Virus record (IMG/VR): IMGVR_UViG_3300030329_003478
Location: 1 to 40,548 of that record
Reading direction: 5' to 3' (one strand)
From: a virus
Length of the DNA stretch: 40,548 nucleotides
The translations under genes were made by a program, and so were the position numbers. How positions within the stretch are numbered: the stretch's first letter is position 1; the number at the start of each line of letters is the position of its first letter. Below are positions 25,545-32,623 of this stretch, piece after piece. The notes beneath the pieces were generated by a model, which ran no database searches, was not told the DNA's origin, and worked only from the letters and a program-made list of their open reading frames with translations.

Positions 25545-27189
25545 GTGCTGCCTCCGCTTGAGCTAATTTTGCAGTTGCACTAGCATCGTTTTCTTGTGCT
25601 TCACTTAACGCAAGAGTCTGTTGAAGTTGTTGCTGTTGCATCTGCATCATTTGTTCTTGTTCTCTTTCAGCCTGAAGTTGTTCTTCACTTTTTAGGACTG
25701 ACATGGGAACTCTTAAAATTTCTGCAGCTGTAGCAAGCAGTTTATCACTATCGAATCTTTGTAAGATCGATGGATCTATCTGAGCCCACGGAGTAACAAA
25801 CTGCATCAATTGTCCAATGCTTGATAATTCTGAGGATCGCATGGCAATCGAAACCGGATTCATATATTCCACACCAACTTCCGATTCCATAACAACAGGA
25901 GGAGGTGGAGGAACCATTTGATTCTTAATTGATATTTTTAAAGTTCTTTCAATCAATGGCCCCAAAAATTCAATTTCCTGTCTGGAAACAATCGGTCCAA
26001 GAATTTGAAGACGATCTCTTTGCCTTGCTGCAATCTCGGTTGCAGTAAAACGCATCACATCTCCATCAGCAGCAGTCGGTCCTGGAAGCTCTAAAGTATC
26101 TAAAAAGAACCCTCTGGCAATTGCTTCTTTAACCTGACCCATCTTGTTTTCTGCCCAATCCAAACGTCCAGGCATCGGAAACGCTTCTATTCTTTCATTA
26201 GGACTTAATCCAGCACGATAATAGTTTAAGCCACCTGGAACTGTCCGCACCGGTGACAGGAAACCGTCGTGAGGTAACATCAAGGGAGGATCAACGGTTT
26301 TCTGAAGTGCTTTCAGATAGGTGGCTTCCATTTCATTGAGCATACGAACATCTGGAAGTGTCGTGATTCCTGGCCCACGCCCATAAATTTCCTGAGAATT
26401 TCTTTCCCATCTTCCGCAAACGTAGGGAAACTCGTCAAATCCACCTTCACTCAGGATATGCTTTGATTCATAAAGCATATACACCGACATGAAAGGTTTC
26501 TGTTGTCGAGATTTCATTGTTCCAGTAATTGCCTCTTTTCTAGGCTTCACGATATGAAGGCAGGAAACTTTATCATAAAGCTTATTTCTTTCTGCCTTTT
26601 GTTTGATCGTATCCGGTAGCTTATTCATCGGATACTGCTCAATGATTTCTTTGATAGTGTGTTCGTAATGTCTAAAACAAGTGTCGATCCTTCCAAATGC
26701 ATTGGTTGCCAGATAACAATCAGATAAAGGAAATGAACGGAAATACGGACCTCTACCTGGAAGATCATGAATAAACATAACCGAGGTTCCAAATGCCCCC
26801 AGGTCTAAATAATATTCATGGGCTGCAGGATGAAAATTTGCAGAAGGACGATTAAACGCGTCTTGTAAAACCCTGGTCGTTTCGTCCAACCAGAGTTGCA
26901 CAGCACGGTCTCCTTCAAGTCTCCTGTCTATTTTAAGGGTGAACCAGGGTATGCTCGAAGAAGTTAGCGTGTTGTGCAACCCAGAGGAGAAACGTGTCAA
27001 GGTCTGAACCGGAGTTGATTCAAAAATACTTTCTCTCCGTTCCGATCCTGCAGAATGAGTTGCAGTAAAATCTGCTTTTCTGGGAATCAAGAGCTCGGCA
27101 ATTTCTTGCCATTGAGCTTCCCAATTATGCCGATTTCCTTTTAGATTTTCGTACTCAGCAATTAACTGAGATCCTAGATCATTAAGCAT
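25531..27189 (-). CDS. Portal / head-to-tail connecting protein
   Basis: 552 residues, the usual size of the T7-like portal family (PF12236-like). Signs: IAELLIPRKADF, LHNTLTSSSIPWFTLKI, YYLDLGAFGTSVMFIHDLPG, YGRGPGITTLPDVRMLNEME and a Gln/Met-rich C-terminal tail (QEQMMQMQQQQLQQTL). Twelve copies form the ring through which DNA is packaged. Start overlaps the upstream gene by 8 bp. Confidence 0.9.
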   Translation of the reverse strand: MLNDLGSQLIAEYENLKGNRHNWEAQWQEIAELLIPRKADFTATHSAGSERRESIFESTPVQTLTRFSSGLHNTLTSSSIPWFTLKIDRRLEGDRAVQLWLDETTRVLQDAFNRPSANFHPAAHEYYLDLGAFGTSVMFIHDLPGRGPYFRSFPLSDCYLATNAFGRIDTCFRHYEHTIKEIIEQYPMNKLPDTIKQKAERNKLYDKVSCLHIVKPRKEAITGTMKSRQQKPFMSVYMLYESKHILSEGGFDEFPYVCGRWERNSQEIYGRGPGITTLPDVRMLNEMEATYLKALQKTVDPPLMLPHDGFLSPVRTVPGGLNYYRAGLSPNERIEAFPMPGRLDWAENKMGQVKEAIARGFFLDTLELPGPTAADGDVMRFTATEIAARQRDRLQILGPIVSRQEIEFLGPLIERTLKISIKNQMVPPPPPVVMESEVGVEYMNPVSIAMRSSELSSIGQLMQFVTPWAQIDPSILQRFDSDKLLATAAEILRVPMSVLKSEEQLQAEREQEQMMQMQQQQLQQTLALSEAQENDASATAKLAQAEAALASA

Positions 27190-27727
27190 AAGCCATTCGT
27201 TTCTTATCGCCTTTACCGATCTTTGCTCCCTTAGTCAAAACCGTTGCACTTCTGCCTCGTCTCATTTTTAAACGCCTACGCATCAATGCTGCCAATGCTG
27301 CGGAAGCTGCTGGAGTATCTGTATCGCCTCCAGTTGAATCTGTATCAACATCGGTGTTTGCATCTGTATCTATTTCTGTATCTGCATCTCCTGCTGCTGA
27401 AGCTTCCCCTTTGTAATGTCCGTATTTATCTTTGTATTGCTCACTACTTAAATAATCATCGGCTCCTGGTACATCAGACCAAGCAGGATTTTCATCTTTG
27501 TAAGGTCCGGTGTTTTGGAAATACCAATCGGTTGCAACTCTCATTGCACCTCCAGCAATTCCAAATATTGGATTCCCAAATGGTCCAAAACCTTTTGTTC
27601 CTTTGTCGTATCCAGATTTCCAGGGTAGTTCTATATTTTTTTTCCACTCACCTTCCCAATGTTCTCCCCATCCGGTGCTCTTATATTGTTTTTCTGCTAA
27701 AGCAAATGATTCACTCAACCAGGACAT
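27182..27727 (-). CDS. Portal-adjacent structural protein (181 aa)
   Basis: Aromatic N-terminal half (GWGEHWEGEWKKN..., FGIAGGAMRVATDWYFQN), then an acidic Thr/Asp repeat (about 115-135: DTEIDTDANTDVDTDSTGGD) and a basic C-terminus (MRRRLKMRRGRSATVLTKG). The RRGR-[SA]-T-[VI]-LT end is seen in proteins next to portal genes of related phages. It may be a head-associated or DNA-contacting virion protein. SD AGGAGGAATT. Confidence 0.6.
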   Translation of the reverse strand: MSWLSESFALAEKQYKSTGWGEHWEGEWKKNIELPWKSGYDKGTKGFGPFGNPIFGIAGGAMRVATDWYFQNTGPYKDENPAWSDVPGADDYLSSEQYKDKYGHYKGEASAAGDADTEIDTDANTDVDTDSTGGDTDTPAASAALAALMRRRLKMRRGRSATVLTKGAKIGKGDKKRMAYA

Positions 27728-27736
27728 AATTCCTCC

Positions 27737-28759
27737 TTATGAAGATCGTCTTAAATAACCAGCCCCATATCCCATTTGAGGCTTCTTATAATTTGGATTA
27801 ACACGAGGTTGTTCTTTGCCAAGACCCAACAACTCATATTTTTTAATTCTCTTAGTCAATGCACCCATATTGGATTTTGCTTCATCATAAGCAGTCTGAT
27901 AGCTAGTCATGTTTCCAGCCCAGGTAGCTTCTGCTTTTTGAAGATCTCCATAAAGTCCGGTTCCTTCTTCTTTATCTCCTAATTTTTCAATTCCTGTTTC
28001 CCGAATATTTTTTTGCTCCTTCATCGTTGTCATGTAACCAGAAGTCTCATCTGCAAACTTTTGATACTCGGTTGGCCCTGCCATACGAACATTTCTTCCT
28101 CCATACGCCAAAGCACTCTGATCTTGAAATTCGCCCATTGTGTCAGCAATCTGCTTTTCATAACCTGAGAAATATCTTTTAGATGCAGCCTCTTCAACAA
28201 GAGTTTCAGCAAAACTCTGCTGTAAATCTCCAAACTTCTGACCTGATTGCATTAAATTATAAACATCCTGATCTCCATAAAACTTAACCGAATCATCTTC
28301 TCCAATTTCTGCCCAAAACATATTTGGACTTCTATTTATTTTTTTTAATGCTTCATCTATTTGACTTCGGCCTGTATCAATCTGAAGTTTTCTTGCCCAA
28401 TTAGAATCTGCTTTCATTGCTTTGGTAATCTCATCTGCATAGCCTTTAGCTGCCTGGGGATCATAAGATTTATATTTTTCATAATATCCCGACATGGCTT
28501 TTCCAGTTCTTGTTTCAGCAAATGCTTTTCTTGCAGTATCAAAAGAACCCCAGGCTTTATTATAAGCTGAAGTTGCATCTCTGATTGTTGTGTTAGTTGC
28601 ATCAATCTGTCCCTGGATTTCTCCAAGATCGATGTCTCTTAAACGCTCCTGACCTTTTAATGCGGTCAAAGCCGTTTTTTCTCCTTTTCCTAATTTTTTT
28701 TTCTTTTTAAGAAGCGAGGCGAATGGGACCATAGCTATTCTGGAAAAAGGGGTAATCAT
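27737..28759 (-). CDS. Coiled-coil virion-associated protein (340 aa)
   Basis: Mostly helical with long heptad-like stretches (about 30-110 and 210-310), a basic start (SLLKKKKKLGKGEK) and a Gly/Tyr-rich end. Located between terminase and portal; composition suggests an internal structural or scaffold-like component, but I do not recognise the family. Start at ATG 28759 is uncertain; ATG 28732 is an alternative. It overlaps the terminase end by 53 bp. Confidence 0.58.
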   Translation of the reverse strand: MITPFSRIAMVPFASLLKKKKKLGKGEKTALTALKGQERLRDIDLGEIQGQIDATNTTIRDATSAYNKAWGSFDTARKAFAETRTGKAMSGYYEKYKSYDPQAAKGYADEITKAMKADSNWARKLQIDTGRSQIDEALKKINRSPNMFWAEIGEDDSVKFYGDQDVYNLMQSGQKFGDLQQSFAETLVEEAASKRYFSGYEKQIADTMGEFQDQSALAYGGRNVRMAGPTEYQKFADETSGYMTTMKEQKNIRETGIEKLGDKEEGTGLYGDLQKAEATWAGNMTSYQTAYDEAKSNMGALTKRIKKYELLGLGKEQPRVNPNYKKPQMGYGAGYLRRSS

Positions 28760-30149
28760 TATTGGAACCTACTGCAAATGCCGGCAGAGGCTTCATTCTT
28801 TTCAAAGATGCATAACGGATTGACTGAACTGCGTATCGGGTAGCACTCATAATATCATCTCGTTCCTTGACCAGTTTCCCATCAATCCGGTGGTACATTC
28901 GCATCTCCTCAAACCATCGGCTGAGATTTTCAAAGACTTTGAATCTTCCTGACTGCATTCGCTGGAGCATTTCCATAAGCCCTGGTTCCACCGCCTGTCC
29001 ACCATCAGGATTCTCGAAGTGACTGCCAAGCATATTAACACCACTTCTCCGGTAATGTTCCGCAAGCGGTTTCCCAGATCCTTTGTCGTGCTGCATCCCA
29101 TCATGAGGCCATGCACAAGGAATCCATTCACCACGGCTTTTAATGGCTTCTGCATGAACCAGAGGCGTTGCTGCAGATTGCCGGTAAGCATCGTAAACAT
29201 ACATCGTGTCCTGGTCCCGATCATAAGCAACCCAGACACAAGCAGTAGGATGGTCCCACCCAAAATCCAGAGCACAGATTCGAGGCCAATGATCAGGGAT
29301 CTGAAAAATCTCACTCTTGATAAAATCTTCATCCACCGGAAATACCAGACCTGAACCGAGTACCGGAATGCCTTTGGATCGCATATCCCTCTCATGCGGA
29401 GGTAACGCTGCCAGGATCTCATCTTTTGTTTCAGGGTCCAGGTGAGGTGCATCATCCCAGGTTGCATGAAATAACTGCTGTTTCGGCTTCAGATCATTCA
29501 TGAACGAGCTCACGACTCGTGTAACTCCTTTTTCAGGAGTGAATGTCATGTACGTCAATCCGGAGGTTTTGAGCGTTGCACGGAGAGCTTGTGAATAAAT
29601 CGGTTGAGGTGGTTCCTCATCCATCCATACCACATCGACTGCCTTACCCATCCATTGCTCGGCTCCCTGCTCATAAGACTTGAAAAATAACTTAGAACTT
29701 TTTCCCGATAGATGTTTGACCAGAACCGTAGAAAACGCGTTTGGTATGCCTGGAGAACGCTCTTTGGATAAAATGCAATCTTTTGGAATCGCTCCTTTAC
29801 CGAAATCTTCTTCATCTCCAGGTTCTCCTAAACACTCTGCTTGTACTATGTCTCTGGTGTTTGCAGAAGTATTTCCTGCAGCCCAGGCTTTGATAGGTCT
29901 GTCAAATCGTGTCCCATCCCACCATTCGGGATACTGACCGGTAAGGTGTACCGCCAGTTCAAAAGCACCGCAGAAAGTTTTTCCGGTCTTGTTTGCAGCC
30001 ATAAGAAGCTTCTGTCTGGCTTGATGACCCTCATCATCCTTTCCTGAATGAAAAGAGCGTTGGTAATCATAAGGCTTGTACCATTCCAGTTTGTTGGTTT
30101 CCTTAACCTCCTGGATCTCTGAAATCAGGGATACTGCCTTTTCTAACAT
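28707..30149 (-). CDS. terL: Terminase large subunit
   Basis: 480 residues. ATPase: Walker A AANKTGKT (51-58) and Walker B VVWMDEEP (173-180), then a coupling segment YMTFTPEKGVT. Nuclease: ICALDFGWDHP with D295 and the late Asp in RDDIMSATRYAV. It pumps DNA into the head and cuts it. Start overlaps the upstream stop (TAATG). The packaging strategy cannot be told from the sequence alone. Confidence 0.92.
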   Translation of the reverse strand: MLEKAVSLISEIQEVKETNKLEWYKPYDYQRSFHSGKDDEGHQARQKLLMAANKTGKTFCGAFELAVHLTGQYPEWWDGTRFDRPIKAWAAGNTSANTRDIVQAECLGEPGDEEDFGKGAIPKDCILSKERSPGIPNAFSTVLVKHLSGKSSKLFFKSYEQGAEQWMGKAVDVVWMDEEPPQPIYSQALRATLKTSGLTYMTFTPEKGVTRVVSSFMNDLKPKQQLFHATWDDAPHLDPETKDEILAALPPHERDMRSKGIPVLGSGLVFPVDEDFIKSEIFQIPDHWPRICALDFGWDHPTACVWVAYDRDQDTMYVYDAYRQSAATPLVHAEAIKSRGEWIPCAWPHDGMQHDKGSGKPLAEHYRRSGVNMLGSHFENPDGGQAVEPGLMEMLQRMQSGRFKVFENLSRWFEEMRMYHRIDGKLVKERDDIMSATRYAVQSIRYASLKRMKPLPAFAVGSNNDYPFFQNSYGPIRLAS

Positions 30150-30523
30150 TAGACTCCGTAATACATCTCTGTAAGCTGTTGTTCCGTTACATACTTGTAT
30201 TTTTTAGAACCAGGGGGCTCCTCAATCCTAATCTTTCCTTTGTTCCATCCAGGACGGTTTCTAAGCTTTTCTTTATACCGTTCCCATTTTTCAGGATCTC
30301 TTGGAATTTTCCTGATACGATCCATATTTTCAGAACTCCTCGTCTGCTTCTGTAAACATCCACAGCTCTTACACTTCCCATTCGCCACATGGTCGTACCT
30401 TATTGGTTTTTCTTTTCCACATTCACACCGGAAAACATAAATCTTCTTTCCTCCTGAATCCCTTCCGTAATAACGGACCACCGTAAGCTTTGATCCCTTG
30501 ATCCTTCCTGTAACTGCTCTCAC
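30149..30523 (-). CDS. Zinc-ribbon DNA-binding-like protein (124 aa)
   Basis: Contains YVFRCECGKEKPIRYDHV and KCKSCGCLQ (about 28-60), four or more Cys arranged as a zinc ribbon like the N-terminal part of AP2-type homing-endonuclease proteins. No AP2 domain follows; the rest is basic (RKIPRDPEKWERYKEKLR). It starts at GTG 30523, overlapping the stop of the 45-aa gene (GTGA). Between the two terminase genes, so it might be a mobile-gene remnant or a packaging accessory. Confidence 0.62.
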   Translation of the reverse strand: MRAVTGRIKGSKLTVVRYYGRDSGGKKIYVFRCECGKEKPIRYDHVANGKCKSCGCLQKQTRSSENMDRIRKIPRDPEKWERYKEKLRNRPGWNKGKIRIEEPPGSKKYKYVTEQQLTEMYYGV

Positions 30524-30657
30524 CGACCAAAATTCGCATACAGTCTCAAAATCATATCCACATCCTTCTCAAAAGATCTCTGAGACTCCATCGATTCTCC
30601 TGGTCCCATAAAAACACAATACCCACTTTGAATATTATCCTTTTGAATCTTTCTCAT
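30520..30657 (-). CDS. Small hypothetical protein between terminase genes (45 aa)
   Basis: Starts MRKIQKDNIQSGYCVFMG at ATG 30657 and stops at 30520, where its TGA overlaps the GTG start of the zinc-ribbon gene (GTGA). It fills the gap after TerS and continues the overlap chain. The only SD-like run (GAGAGGGG) is about 22 nt upstream of the ATG, so re-initiation after TerS is more likely, or a TTG start at 30678. No function can be proposed. Confidence 0.5.
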   Translation of the reverse strand: MRKIQKDNIQSGYCVFMGPGESMESQRSFEKDVDMILRLYANFGR

Positions 30658-30686
30658 CGATCTGACTGCTATCAGCAATCCCCTCT

Positions 30687-31160
30687 CTAATTCAGCAAGC
30701 GTTTTTCTGGTGAGGATTTCTTTTCTTCTACTTTCTTCCCTAATAAAACCTCCGCTTTCTCCTGACCTACTACTGCAATTAATTCCGCTTCCAACTCCTT
30801 AACCGATTTCTTCTCAGTCACTTCCTCAACCCTGGTAGTCGGCTGATACCCTGCCCTGTCCAGTAAATCCTGTGCAGCCTTCAACCTCACCGCTTCACTC
30901 TCTCCAGAATTCATCAACGTCTCAATCACATGAGCAGCCTTCGGTGCTGATGAAGAAAACCTCTCCTTCATCCCCTTTAAAATCAAATCATGCAACTGCC
31001 TCTTTAATCGATTCGCCTCTACCGCAAACTTCTGAGGATCATCTTTTTCATAACCGGCTTCCTTTGCAGCCTTAATGTGATCCCCATGTTCAATCATCCT
31101 CTCTACAAAGATCTTCCTCTTCTCAGATTTGATCGAACCTACCCTCTCCTGAATACTCAT
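30687..31160 (-). CDS. terS: Terminase small subunit
   Basis: 157 residues with the TerS pattern: an N-terminal helix-turn-helix-like stretch (IEHGDHIKAAKEAGYEKDD), a central helical oligomerisation part (VIETLMNSGESEAVRLKAAQ, DLLDRAGYQP) and a charged C-terminus. It recognises the packaging site and positions TerL. Upstream gene overlaps its ATG by ATGA. Any pac site is likely to be in or near this gene. Confidence 0.85.
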   Translation of the reverse strand: MSIQERVGSIKSEKRKIFVERMIEHGDHIKAAKEAGYEKDDPQKFAVEANRLKRQLHDLILKGMKERFSSSAPKAAHVIETLMNSGESEAVRLKAAQDLLDRAGYQPTTRVEEVTEKKSVKELEAELIAVVGQEKAEVLLGKKVEEKKSSPEKRLLN

Positions 31161-31402
31161 TTTAAAGATTTAGGCTTTTCATCAACTATTTTAGAAATAC
31201 ATTCTTCATGAACTGTTTCTTTTCTATGAATTGCATTTCTTTTTAAACCATGTCCAAAAGCATGAAAGATTCCGTCAACGGCATAAGTATCATCAACTTC
31301 ATACCAGACTGTTCTTACTACCGTCTGTTGCGTTTTTACCCATCTTGTTTTCGGTCCTCTGGATGCTGCAGAAGTTGAAATCGCTCCTGTCGTTAAACTC
31401 AC
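31157..31402 (-). CDS. Hypothetical protein upstream of TerS (81 aa)
   Basis: Starts with GTG 31402, overlapping the stop of the 59-aa gene (GTGA), and ends overlapping the TerS start. No recognised domain: a Ser/Thr start, RTVWYEVDDTYAVDGIFHAF in the middle (possible short fold with HAFGHG) and a basic end. The double coupling supports it as a gene of the late operon. Confidence 0.58.
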   Translation of the reverse strand: MSLTTGAISTSAASRGPKTRWVKTQQTVVRTVWYEVDDTYAVDGIFHAFGHGLKRNAIHRKETVHEECISKIVDEKPKSLK

Positions 31403-31578
31403 TTCTTCGATCCACCCTTAGAAGCATTCGCAATCATCCCCATCACCTCAACCATCCAATGCCTCTCATGTTTACAGAAATTCTGAAATCGCATGATCGC
31501 TCCTAAATCATACTCATCCCCCTTCAACATCTTCTTAGACTCCGATTCTGCATTCTTTCTCGCTTGTGCTTCTGTCAT
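31399..31578 (-). CDS. First gene of the late operon, hypothetical (59 aa)
   Basis: Reads MTEAQARKNAESESKKMLKG at the start, then a region with FCKHERHWMVEVMGMIA (His, Cys and Met-rich). ATG 31578 has SD AGAAAGAG 5 nt upstream, and its stop overlaps the GTG of the next gene. It marks the start of the leftward late operon; the 1-kb non-coding region lies upstream and should hold the late promoter. Function unknown. Confidence 0.58.
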   Translation of the reverse strand: MTEAQARKNAESESKKMLKGDEYDLGAIMRFQNFCKHERHWMVEVMGMIANASKGGSKK

Positions 31579-31745
31579 ATATTCTCTTTCTGCAATGTAA
31601 TATTGCTATTGTTTTAGATCTCCCGAGTAGAGGAATAGGTAGTCTCTGGCTACCAGGGAGACGCGTTTTATGCCCCCTCCCCCCCTTTACTTAAGATTTC
31701 CGAGAAGGATATATCCCCTTGTGCATCGCATGAGTCTGATTCTTG

Positions 31746-31766
31746 TTTGAATCCTTCAGATTCAAA
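31746..31766. repeat. Hairpin TTTGAATC / GATTCAAA with CTTCA loop
   Basis: Perfect 8-bp inverted repeat (31746-31753 and 31759-31766) with a 5-base loop containing TTC, in the non-coding control region. The loop resembles the TTC loops of hairpins further right. Could be an RNA hairpin or a protein-binding site. Confidence 0.5.
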
Positions 31767-31825
31767 ACGAATCATCCTCTCCCTTGGGATTCTTCTCACC
31801 TTTAGTATCTTCAGCCAGAGATCAA

Positions 31826-31864
31826 AGTCAACTCTAAATGTACTCGATACATCTGGAGTTGACT
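31826..31864. ncRNA. Nested hairpin with an alternative pairing partner
   Basis: Outer stem AGTCAACTC/GAGTTGACT (31826-31834 and 31856-31864), symmetric 3x3 internal loop, inner stem ATGTA/TACAT (31838-31842 and 31848-31852) with loop CTCGA: 14 bp in 39 nt. The segment ATCTGGAG (31851-31858) can instead pair with CTCCAGAT at 31885-31892 or 31956-31963, which would break this hairpin. Such a switch is typical of regulatory RNA. The transcribed strand is not known. Confidence 0.55.
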
Positions 31865-31894
31865 ACACATACCATCCACATCATCTCCAGATCG

Positions 31895-31933
31895 CTCTCT
31901 ATTGAGATGTTTTCATCTCTTGAGTATAGAGAG
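31895..31933. ncRNA. Nested hairpin CTCTCTAT / ATAGAGAG with inner GAGATG / CATCTC
   Basis: Outer 8-bp stem (31895-31902 and 31926-31933) and inner 6-bp stem (31904-31909 and 31914-31919) with a TTTT tetraloop. It lies just after the first strand of the alternative pairing described at 31851-31892. Together they look like consecutive folded domains of one RNA, or cruciform DNA near an origin. Confidence 0.5.
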
Positions 31934-32043
31934 ATAGATCTATATTTAAGCAATCCTCCAGATACAAGATTCATAGAGAAATACATATTGGGGATACACC
32001 GCTAGTCTTTAGGAAAGAGAGATATATAGTTATTTAGCTGTTT

Positions 32044-32099
32044 GATAGAGATCATCGTTAGATAGAGATCTATCTCTATAGATATATATATATATTAAT
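32044..32099. repeat. Direct repeats, palindrome and AT-rich tract, origin-like
   Basis: GATAGAGATC occurs at 32044-32053 and 32061-32070, 17 bp apart. TAGAGAT-CT-ATCTCTA (32063-32078) is a palindrome, followed by an alternating TA tract to 32096. Repeats next to a low-melting tract are typical of replication origins, and the phage encodes a helicase loader. Origin function is a guess. Confidence 0.4.
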
Positions 32100-32180
32100 A
32101 AGCGTTAGATACCCGACTGATACGTTTCGATAGACAAGAATCTTCTGAGAGATCCTGCTTAGAATAATTATACTTTAGCG

Positions 32181-32419
32181 ATCCCTTCGGGATGGGCTTT
32201 CGGCTCAGACATATTGATCTGGCGATCAATACTCACCTCAATCCCTATCGCTTCCGATCTCCGATCGGGATGTGGATGCTCCGCAGGATTTATATAATGA
32301 GGGATTACTCCCTCAAACTCCCTCTAGCCAGCTCTGCTGGTTCATAACGGTCAAATCATTATTTACTAATTTGAACCGCTTCACTTAACAGATTCTCGCC
32401 AGCAAGCTGTCACGAATCT
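32181..32419. repeat. Cluster of seven hairpins
   Basis: Consecutive inverted repeats: ATCCC/GGGAT with TTC loop (32181-32193); ATTGATC/GATCAAT (32213-32230); TTCCGATC/GATCGGGA with TCC loop (32252-32270); TGAGGGA/TCCCTCA (32298-32315); AGCCAGC/GCTGGTT with TCT loop (32326-32342); CGGT-CAAAT/ATTTG-A-ACCG (32348-32378); AGATTC/GAATCT with inner CAGC/GCTG (32390-32419). Spacing is close to regular (18-35 bp between stems). Reads as a structured RNA or an array of protein sites. Confidence 0.5.
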
Positions 32420-32504
32420 TCACGTTCCACGGACATAACTATTTAGTCTCCGCTTACGCTACGACATATCTAATAAATAAAGATTTGGGTGAGGGGGCGT
32501 TTTA

Positions 32505-32548
32505 TAAATTTTCTCGCAACTTCGTTGTGAAATAAACGAGAAAATTTA
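32505..32548. repeat. 12-bp inverted repeat with inner TTC hairpin
   Basis: TAAATTTTCTCG (32505-32516) and CGAGAAAATTTA (32537-32548) are perfect inverted copies. The loop carries CAAC-TTC-GTTG (32517-32527), a second small hairpin. It lies about 75 bp upstream of the gene at 32624. Could be a cruciform, a repressor site or a leader RNA element. Confidence 0.55.
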
Positions 32549-32556
32549 AAAACTCC

Positions 32557-32587
32557 CCCCACCAGGGGAAATGGTTTGTAACCATTT
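32557..32587 (+). promoter_or_regulatory. Tandem hairpins before the right-hand rightward operon
   Basis: CCCC-ACCA-GGGG (32557-32568) is followed without a gap by AAATGGTT-TGT-AACCATTT (32569-32587), a perfect 8-bp stem. They lie 36 nt before ATG 32624 and precede a TATAAC hexamer (32598-32603) that may be a -10 box, although no -35 box is clear. The two-hairpin layout resembles the leaders at 34.3-36.5 kb. Confidence 0.45.
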
Positions 32588-32623
32588 AGACTTTAATTAT
32601 AACACTCTTTATCAAGGAGACTT

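Larger units (their letters stand above)
31579..32623. other. 1-kb non-coding control region with dense RNA/DNA structure
   Basis: About 1045 bp with no convincing gene, between the divergent late operon and right-hand rightward operon. It holds at least 15 inverted repeats (main ones entered separately), a C-rich run (31673-31686), AT-rich alternating TA (32080-32096), many GATC sites, and a hairpin (GGTAG/CTACC, 31638-31654) near the late operon start. The late promoter, the origin and regulatory RNAs could all be here. A 55-codon frame at 31838-32005 has no SD and overlaps strong stems. Confidence 0.7.

Noticed and set aside
27244-27758. Rightward frames opposite the portal-adjacent gene
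   Set aside because: Composition is Leu/His-rich antisense shadow and there is no SD; the leftward gene has AGGAGGAATT and correct order.
31838-32005. 55-codon + strand frame in the control region
   Set aside because: No SD, its start codon lies in a strong hairpin and the sequence is dominated by inverted repeats.
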